NCBI GenBank assembly: GCA_021784265.1
Contig: JAJXTA010000056.1
Location: 1 to 9,709 of the forward strand
Origin: a bacterium
GTDB lineage: Bacteria > Verrucomicrobiota > Verrucomicrobiia > Limisphaerales > J093
DNA: 9,709 nt
Direction: 5' to 3'
Part shown: piece after piece, positions 5,146 through 9,709 of the stretch
How the letters are laid out: the number at the start of each line of letters is the position of its first letter
How positions within the stretch are numbered: the stretch's first letter is position 1
The notes under the pieces: model-generated
The model's database searches: none
What the model saw: the letters and a program-made list of their open reading frames with translations, nothing else
What the model was told of the DNA's origin: nothing
Translations under genes and position numbers: made by a program

Positions 5146-5931
5146 TTACAGCCGGCTGGCGGCATCAGCGTCCAGATAGAGCGTGGCCTGGGCCTGGCGA
5201 CGGAGGAAGGAGGCCGGACATACCGGGCTGATTGGGCCCCGCAGGGCGTCGCGCACCGCCGCCGCTTTGCGCGCCTCCGGCACTACCCCGATCACCTTTT
5301 GGCCGGTCACCAGCGCCGGGAGCGTGAGGCTAAAGGCATACTGCGGGACGGCGTCCAGGTTCGGGAAACAGCCCTCCCCCACCTGCTGTTGGCGGCAGGC
5401 GGTGTCGAGCTTCACCAGCTTGACCCGCCGCGGGTCGTTGAAGTCGGCCACGGGCGGGTCGTTGAAGGCCAGGTGGCCGTTTTCACCGATCCCCAAGCAC
5501 ACCAGATCGATCGGCTGCGCTCCCAACAGGGCGGCGTACCGGTCGCATTCCGTCAACGGTTCGGGCGCCTCCCCGGCCAAATAATGATACACCCGTGGGT
5601 GGACCCGTTCGGCCACGCGCTCGCGCAGGAAACGGCGAAAGCTGGCGGGGTGATCCGGGGTGATGCCGAGGTATTCGTCCATGTGGAACAAGGTGACCCG
5701 CGACCAGTCGATGCCGGGTTGGCGCGTCAACGCCGCGAGGAATTGGATCTGGGAGGTGGCGGAAGCGAGGATCGCGGCGGCGCTGCCCTGCGCGGCCACC
5801 GCGGCACGCAGGCAAGCGGCCGCCGCCTCGGCGGCCTCCAGCGCCATTTGATCCCGCGTCGGCGCCACCCGCACGGTGAGGGCGTCCACGGTGAAGTGGC
5901 GCGAATCCTTCGAGGAAGGTGGGTTAACCAT
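5146..5931 (-). CDS. nagB: Glucosamine-6-phosphate deaminase / 6-phosphogluconolactonase family protein
   Basis: From the ATG at 5931 the protein is 261 residues, near the usual 240-270 of NagB. FHMDEYLG at 82-89 carries the catalytic Asp (D85, equivalent to D72 of E. coli NagB). GIGENGHLAFNDPP at 147-160 carries the active-site His (H153). N151 stands where E. coli has D141, and D158 where it has E148; the first change is also seen in other bacterial NagB proteins. NagB converts glucosamine-6-phosphate to fructose-6-phosphate and ammonia, the step that feeds amino sugars into glycolysis. Other members of this superfamily are lactonases, so the exact substrate is open. The frame is open upstream to 6048, but those 39 residues are Arg/Pro-rich and unlike the family, so I reject them. 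No Shine-Dalgarno precedes 5931. No nagA or nag transporter is nearby. Confidence 0.88.
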   Translation of the reverse strand: MVNPPSSKDSRHFTVDALTVRVAPTRDQMALEAAEAAAACLRAAVAAQGSAAAILASATSQIQFLAALTRQPGIDWSRVTLFHMDEYLGITPDHPASFRRFLRERVAERVHPRVYHYLAGEAPEPLTECDRYAALLGAQPIDLVCLGIGENGHLAFNDPPVADFNDPRRVKLVKLDTACRQQQVGEGCFPNLDAVPQYAFSLTLPALVTGQKVIGVVPEARKAAAVRDALRGPISPVCPASFLRRQAQATLYLDADAASRL

Positions 5932-6275
5932 AAATCCGGCTAGGGCCGAAGCGGGCGGTCCGGGGCACCGCGCTCGGCGTCGAGAGGTTCGTTCTGCTTC
6001 TGGAGGCGCACCGCCCGGAGGGTAGCGTCGAGGGCCTCCGCCGGTCAATACGCCGGTGCGAGCGGGGTTAGCCCGGTCCCTCAGACCGTCCCGGCCGGTG
6101 GCCAGGACCCCAGGGCGGGCCGTGGCCCCGCCTGGGCCGGCGGCCCCGGCCCCGGCGCGCGAGAAAGCGCTTGCCCAAAACGCGAGTGAGGGCTAACCCT
6201 AATGGCATCAATCAAGAACGCCCGAGTGGACCACCGGAGGCGGTTGCCGAACCGTTCGCCGAACGAAAGGTGTTT
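5932..6275. other. 344-bp divergent intergenic region between nagB and the pseudopilin gene
   Basis: No gene is supported. The nagB side is GC-rich without a clear promoter. The centre (6110-6165) is extremely GC-rich, with overlapping GGCC-type repeats. The pseudopilin side becomes AT-richer after 6170 and must hold that gene's promoter; a TTGCCC at 6171-6176 followed by TAACCC at 6194-6199 has 17-bp spacing but a poor -10. Two inverted copies of a 10-mer flank the GC-rich core. Confidence 0.45.
6065..6199. repeat. Pair of inverted GGGYTARCCC sites
   Basis: GGGTTAGCCC at 6065-6074 and its exact reverse complement GGGCTAACCC at 6190-6199 lie 115 bp apart in the divergent gap. Each is nearly self-complementary (GGGYTARCCC), as expected of a dimeric protein site, so the pair could bind a regulator and loop DNA. 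The second copy overlaps a possible -10 of the pseudopilin gene. Only the sequence relation is observed. Confidence 0.4.
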
Positions 6276-7118
6276 ATGAAGCAGAACTTGCGCTGCCCAC
6301 ACGCCGAGCCCCCCAGCGGCCTCCGACGCGGGACGGCGTTTACCCTCATCGAGTTGCTGGTCGTCATCGCCATCATCGCCATTCTCGCCTCGATGCTCTT
6401 GCCCGCCCTGGCGCGGGCCAAGGCCAAAGCGCAGCGCACCTCGTGCATGAACAACCTCAAGCAGATCGGCTTGTTTATGCAGATGTACACCGATGACAAC
6501 AACGACACCTTTCCCGCCCACCGCAATCAAGGCCTCAACACCGCCGACGCCACCCCCTCCCTCACCAACTGGTGGGGCACCACCATCGTCCCGTACGCCG
6601 CCGGGCAGAGCAACCTCTTCCATGACCCGGCCATCCAAGGCAAACGCCTGGACGACGGCACCACCTGGGTCTGGCAGTTCAACTGCCACCTCGTCGGTTA
6701 CGGCTACAACGGCTTCTTCCTCGGCCATCATCCCTACGGCCCTTGGAGCCTGCCCGTGGGGGGCATCAACTACTCGGGCGACGACCAATTCAAACGCAAC
6801 GCGATCGTCAGCCCGGCGGACAATCTGGTGATCGGCGACAAGGAGCCCTATGGCAGCCCGCCGATGTGGAGCAGCAGTCTCTGGTGGGAATCGGCCTGCA
6901 TGGACCCGGCGGTAGTCCGGTCCAGCTCCTTCCCGACGTACGAGGGCGTCGAGCCCAAACGTCACCTCGGCGAGGCGGTCATCTCCTTCAATGACGGCCA
7001 TGCCGAGGCCCGCAAGAGTGTGCTCGTGAATCCCCCGGCCAACCCCGCCGATGGGAGCGCCAAGGCGCTGATCAATTCGCGCTACTGGGACCCGCTGCAG
7101 CGGGCCGGCCAGCGTTGA
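6276..7118 (+). CDS. Type II secretion/prepilin-like protein (pseudopilin) with N-terminal methylation motif
   Basis: The 280-residue protein has a short charged leader (about 21 residues, [21 protein letters not shown]) and then [32 protein letters not shown], the class III prepilin signal and transmembrane helix. Cleavage is expected before F22 by prepilin peptidase; the residue before it is Ala rather than the usual Gly, a frequent variant in Verrucomicrobiota. E26 is the +5 Glu needed for assembly. After [24 protein letters not shown] comes a large Trp- and Tyr-rich globular domain, ending with [10 protein letters not shown] at 238-247, the recurring C-terminal motif of this family. Such genes occur in many copies per genome with unknown individual roles. 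The start at 6276 is chosen because GAAAGG lies 5 nt upstream; an upstream in-frame ATG at 6171 lacks this. The metallophosphoesterase follows after 42 bp. Confidence 0.93.
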   Translation: MKQNLRCPHAEPPSGLRRGTAFTLIELLVVIAIIAILASMLLPALARAKAKAQRTSCMNNLKQIGLFMQMYTDDNNDTFPAHRNQGLNTADATPSLTNWWGTTIVPYAAGQSNLFHDPAIQGKRLDDGTTWVWQFNCHLVGYGYNGFFLGHHPYGPWSLPVGGINYSGDDQFKRNAIVSPADNLVIGDKEPYGSPPMWSSSLWWESACMDPAVVRSSSFPTYEGVEPKRHLGEAVISFNDGHAEARKSVLVNPPANPADGSAKALINSRYWDPLQRAGQR

Positions 7119-7139
7119 CCACCCCGCTCGCGTTGGCGC

Positions 7140-7153
7140 GGCGGCAAACCGCC
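7140..7153 (+). promoter_or_regulatory. Hairpin directly upstream of the metallophosphoesterase start
   Basis: GGCGG (7140-7144) pairs with CCGCC (7149-7153) around a CAAA loop, ending 7 nt before the ATG. It occupies the position of a ribosome binding site, and no Shine-Dalgarno is seen. It may affect translation or be part of a weak terminator for the pseudopilin gene. Confidence 0.25.
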
Positions 7154-7160
7154 AGAAACC

Positions 7161-8060
7161 ATGCCAGGCCTCCTTTATGAACCGATACCGCGTCGGCGGT
7201 TTCTCCGCCACGCCGCACAGGCGGTCGCCGCATTGGCGGTGACCGGGGTCGGCCACCTGCCGGCCCAGACCACCACCGACCGGCGGGTCCGCCTCGCTTT
7301 GCTCTCGGACACCCACCTCCCCGCCGACCCCAACGACCGCTACCGCGGCTTTTTTCCCTCGCAAAACCTGAAGTCGATCCTGCCCCAAGTCGCCGCGGCC
7401 GGGCCCGAGGCGGTGTTTCTGAACGGGGATGCCGCGCGGTTGACCGGGCAGCGCGCGGATTACGAAGCCCTCAAGACAAGACTCGCGCCCCTGGGACAGC
7501 AAGTCCCGATCTTCATCGGGTTGGGGAATCACGATCATCGGGAACGGTTCTTCAGCGTCTTCACCCCGCCGCCCGGTTCCGCCCAAGGGGTGCCGGGGAA
7601 AGATGTCCTAGTGGTCGAGCGTCCGGACCTCCGGTTCATCCTCTTGGATTCGCTCTTCGTGACTAATCAGGTGGCCGGCTTGCTGGGCCAAGCCCAGCGC
7701 CAGTGGTTGCAAGAGTACCTCGCCCGGTCCGATGCCCGCACCACGATCTTGTTCGTGCACCACACTCTGGGTGAGAGCGACACCGATCTGTTGGACGCCG
7801 ACCGGCTGTTCCACTTGATCCGGCCCCATAAAAAGGTCAAAGCCATCTTCTACGGGCACTCGCACCGCTATCGCTTCGACAAGGAAGGAGACGTCCACCT
7901 CGTCAACCTGCCCGCTGTGGGCTACAACTTCGCCGATAGCGAGCCGGTGGGATGGGTCGAGGCGCAGTTCACTCCGGCCGGCGTCGAGCTGACCTTGCAC
8001 GCCCTCGGCGGCAACCGCGCCCAGGACGGCCAGCGCACCACCTTGCCGTGGAGCGTCTGA
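7161..8060 (+). CDS. Tat-exported metallophosphoesterase (calcineurin-like)
   Basis: The 299-residue protein shows the full metallophosphoesterase ligand set: SDTH with D50 and H52, NGD with D90, GLGNHDH with N123 and H124, VHHT with H200, and YGHSHR with H233 and H235. These bind two metal ions in phosphodiesterases and phosphatases of the CpdA-like class; the substrate cannot be named from sequence. The N-terminus has RRRFLRH at 11-17 and a hydrophobic stretch (18-30), a Tat signal resembling the SRRxFLK consensus, so the enzyme should fold before export to the periplasm. The gene follows the pseudopilin by 42 bp on the same strand and may be co-transcribed, though a hairpin lies between them. 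It converges with the sulfatase-like gene. The ATG at 7161 keeps the twin-Arg motif close to the N-terminus as expected. Confidence 0.93.
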   Translation: MPGLLYEPIPRRRFLRHAAQAVAALAVTGVGHLPAQTTTDRRVRLALLSDTHLPADPNDRYRGFFPSQNLKSILPQVAAAGPEAVFLNGDAARLTGQRADYEALKTRLAPLGQQVPIFIGLGNHDHRERFFSVFTPPPGSAQGVPGKDVLVVERPDLRFILLDSLFVTNQVAGLLGQAQRQWLQEYLARSDARTTILFVHHTLGESDTDLLDADRLFHLIRPHKKVKAIFYGHSHRYRFDKEGDVHLVNLPAVGYNFADSEPVGWVEAQFTPAGVELTLHALGGNRAQDGQRTTLPWSV

Positions 8061-8092
8061 CGGCGAGGCCCAACCCGCCCGGCCCAACCACC

Positions 8093-8112
8093 GCGGGAGG
8101 CGCTTCTCCCGC
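8093..8112. terminator. Hairpin between convergent genes
   Basis: GCGGGAG (8093-8099) pairs with CTCCCGC (8106-8112) around a 6-nt loop, midway between the metallophosphoesterase stop and the sulfatase-like stop. It could act in both directions. No T-run is present on either side, so classical intrinsic termination is not shown. Confidence 0.45.
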
Positions 8113-8127
8113 CCACGTACCGTCGAA

Positions 8128-9708
8128 TCAGTCGGGCCGGCTGATGTACGTGGCGCCGGCGCCGAAGCTGGGCGGGGCGTTGAAGCTGCCGAAGGTCAGC
8201 CCCTGGCCCGAAGCCACATAATCTCGCAGCAGCCCGGCCATCCTGCGCACCACGTCGGGATAACGCTCGGCCACGTTAGTCAGTTCCTCCGGGTCGCTTT
8301 CCAGGTTGTAGAGCTGCGGGCGCTCGTGGGCTCCCTTCGCGCGGGGTTCCCAGACCCCGCTGTAGTTCCACTCCCGGTTGCGCGCGGCGCCGACCCAGCC
8401 GTAAGTCTGGACCACGAACTCGCGCAGACTCCGGGTCTCCCCCGTCACCAGCGGCCAGCAGTTCTGACCGGTGACCCGCGCCGGGGGCCGCAAGCCCATG
8501 AGGTGGAGCAAGGTCGGCATCAGATCGGGAATCTGGACGAAACCCGAGACGCGCTGGCCGGCGTGTTGCGCTCCCGGCAGCCGCACCAGCAACGGAAGAT
8601 GCGTTACCTGCCCCCGCAACTTCTCCGGGCCCTTGAGGAACTGGCCTTGCTCCCCCAGCATGGCCCCGTGGTCGGCCATGAAGACGACGATCGAGTTTTC
8701 CAGCAACCCCAACTCGCGGATCGTGGTCAGGACCTTGCCGAGCCAGAAATCGACGCAACTGGCCTCGCCGGCGTAATTGGCCCGAAAGCGCTCCTTGATT
8801 TCCTTGGCGAGCGGGACCGTGGCATAGGGCGGCTCGATATAACTGGGGCCTTGGGCATGGGGCAGGTACCGCCGCAAGAAGTGGGCCGGCGGGTCCCAAG
8901 GCTCGTGCGGATCGAAGGCCTCGAGCTGGAGGTAAAAAGGGCGCTGCGCGTGGTTCTGCCGGAGCCACGCCATCGCTTCCTGGGCGACAATTTGCACCAA
9001 CGAATCCCCCTGCCTCCGCCAGAGCGCGCGGTTGGCCTTGTACTGGCTCAGAAAGGCGTGCAGCCCTGGAAACCGCGCCAGATACCCCGGCGCGGCCAGG
9101 TCGCGCACGTCCAACAACTGGTGCGGCGAGGTGCCATAAGAGTCGAACTCTTGCCCGCGGAGCCAGCGAAACACATTGAAGCCGCGCTGAAAATTCCGGC
9201 CCGGCCGGAAGAAATGGGGCAGATCGGCGATGAGCGCCGTCAGGTAACCGGCCATCACCAACGTCTCCGCCAGGGTCACGTCCTCGTGATACAACGGATG
9301 CCAGCCGGGCAACTGGACCGGTTCCGGCTGAGCGAAGTAATAGCAGGGGATCACCCGCCGCCCGGTGTACAGCGTGCGCCGGATCACGATGGTCGGCATC
9401 CCTTCGGGGTAGAAGTCCTCGAAGATCACCGCTTCCTTGGCGAACTGGTTCAGATGCGGACATTCGACCCACCGGCTCCCGTAGCACGCCAAGTTGTCGC
9501 GCCGGAAGGTGTCGCTCACTAACACGATGAGGTTGAGATTGTTGCCCCGCTGCTTGGGCGGGCGCTCCCAGGTCGCCCCGCTCGCGGCGGGCAGCGTCGG
9601 AGCGTCGGCAGCCTCGGTCCGCGCCCCGAGCCCACCCCCGGCCGCCGCGGCGACCGCGGCGGCGGTTTTGAGGAAGTTCCGGCGAGAGCGAGTCGGCTCG
9701 TTCGGCAA
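8128..9708 (-). CDS. Sulfatase-like alkaline phosphatase superfamily enzyme, Tat-exported, without the formylglycine motif
   Basis: At least 526 residues. SRRNFLKT at 8-15 followed by an Ala-rich stretch is a Tat signal. Family features are VLVSDTFRRDNLACYG at 62-77 (metal ligand D66), LYTGR at 113-117, FDPHEPW at 265-271, FMADHGAMLGEQG at 343-355 (D346, H347), K359, LPLLVRLPG at 371-379 and the closing LYNLESDPEE block. The catalytic C/S-x-P-x-R motif is altered: aligning back from TGR, the nucleophile position is T106 in TIVIR (106-110), with Val in place of Pro. A Thr nucleophile is known in phosphodiesterases of this superfamily, so phosphate-ester hydrolysis is as likely as sulfatase activity. 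The first visible start is TTG at 9708, one base from the edge, so the true start may lie outside. No sulfatase-maturing enzyme is seen nearby. Confidence 0.93.
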   Translation of the reverse strand: MPNEPTRSRRNFLKTAAAVAAAAGGGLGARTEAADAPTLPAASGATWERPPKQRGNNLNLIVLVSDTFRRDNLACYGSRWVECPHLNQFAKEAVIFEDFYPEGMPTIVIRRTLYTGRRVIPCYYFAQPEPVQLPGWHPLYHEDVTLAETLVMAGYLTALIADLPHFFRPGRNFQRGFNVFRWLRGQEFDSYGTSPHQLLDVRDLAAPGYLARFPGLHAFLSQYKANRALWRRQGDSLVQIVAQEAMAWLRQNHAQRPFYLQLEAFDPHEPWDPPAHFLRRYLPHAQGPSYIEPPYATVPLAKEIKERFRANYAGEASCVDFWLGKVLTTIRELGLLENSIVVFMADHGAMLGEQGQFLKGPEKLRGQVTHLPLLVRLPGAQHAGQRVSGFVQIPDLMPTLLHLMGLRPPARVTGQNCWPLVTGETRSLREFVVQTYGWVGAARNREWNYSGVWEPRAKGAHERPQLYNLESDPEELTNVAERYPDVVRRMAGLLRDYVASGQGLTFGSFNAPPSFGAGATYISRPD

Positions 9709-9709
9709 C

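Noticed and set aside
3987..5231. Open frame of 414 codons opposite ychF
   Set aside because: ychF is unmistakable on the minus strand; the antisense frame has no family features.
5932..6048. N-terminal extension of the nagB-family protein by 39 residues
   Set aside because: The frame is open, but the added residues are Arg/Pro/Gly-rich and unlike any NagB N-terminus; the ATG at 5931 gives normal family length.
6171..6275. Upstream in-frame start for the pseudopilin
   Set aside because: It would place 35 extra residues before an already complete prepilin leader. GAAAGG at the correct distance supports the ATG at 6276.
6081..7586. Long open frame of 501 codons on the minus strand opposite the pseudopilin and metallophosphoesterase genes
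   Set aside because: It mirrors two clearly recognised plus-strand genes, is rich in Gly, Val and Arg with no known motif, and is typical of antisense frames in GC-rich DNA.
8326..9522. Open frame of 398 codons opposite the sulfatase-like gene
   Set aside because: It is antisense to a gene with complete family motifs; no recognisable domain.

Overview
The window is GC-rich bacterial chromosome, and its content points to the PVC superphylum, most likely Verrucomicrobiota of the Pedosphaera/Limisphaera type. The strongest marker is the pseudopilin at 6276-7118. Its N-terminus ([23 protein letters not shown]), the following CMNNLKQIG segment and the late FNDGHAE motif are typical of the large prepilin-like families of these bacteria. 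The Tat-exported sulfatase-like protein and the YqgE and DUF1223 proteins fit the same picture. The phylum call is an inference from protein style, not a search result.

Layout: smc (1-450, minus, cut by the left edge) lies 121 bp downstream of a YqgE/AlgH-family gene (572-1132, minus). Opposite yqgE is a 42-residue lipoprotein gene (1270-1398, plus), then a secreted DUF1223 thioredoxin-like protein (1583-2371, plus). After a 380-bp GC-rich spacer with several hairpins and a sigma70-like promoter comes a flavodoxin-fold oxidoreductase with an iron-sulfur-flavoprotein cysteine motif (2752-3363, plus). A tRNA-Met-like sequence without a D arm (3426-3494, minus) sits in the next 617-bp spacer. 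Then come ychF (3981-5084, minus) and a nagB-family gene (5146-5931, minus). A 344-bp divergent spacer leads to the pseudopilin and a Tat-exported metallophosphoesterase (7161-8060, both plus). The latter converges on a large sulfatase-like gene (8128-9708, minus) that reaches the right edge.

Most genes are housekeeping or stand-alone functions: chromosome condensation, a ribosome-associated ATPase, amino-sugar catabolism, and envelope or periplasmic proteins. No multi-gene defence, mobile or biosynthetic cluster is visible, and I saw no CRISPR array, transposase or integrase. A periplasmic hydrolase theme (Tat metallophosphoesterase, Tat sulfatase-like enzyme) next to a pseudopilin and an amino-sugar deaminase would suit polysaccharide use, but that link is speculative.

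The points most worth following up are: the D-arm-less tRNA-Met-like element; the sulfatase-like enzyme with Thr where the formylglycine Cys/Ser should be; the small lipoprotein; a repeated ACGATTAG motif in three intergenic regions; a paired GGGYTARCCC site between nagB and the pseudopilin gene; and a recurring arrangement of a -10-like hexamer exactly 8 nt before three start codons.
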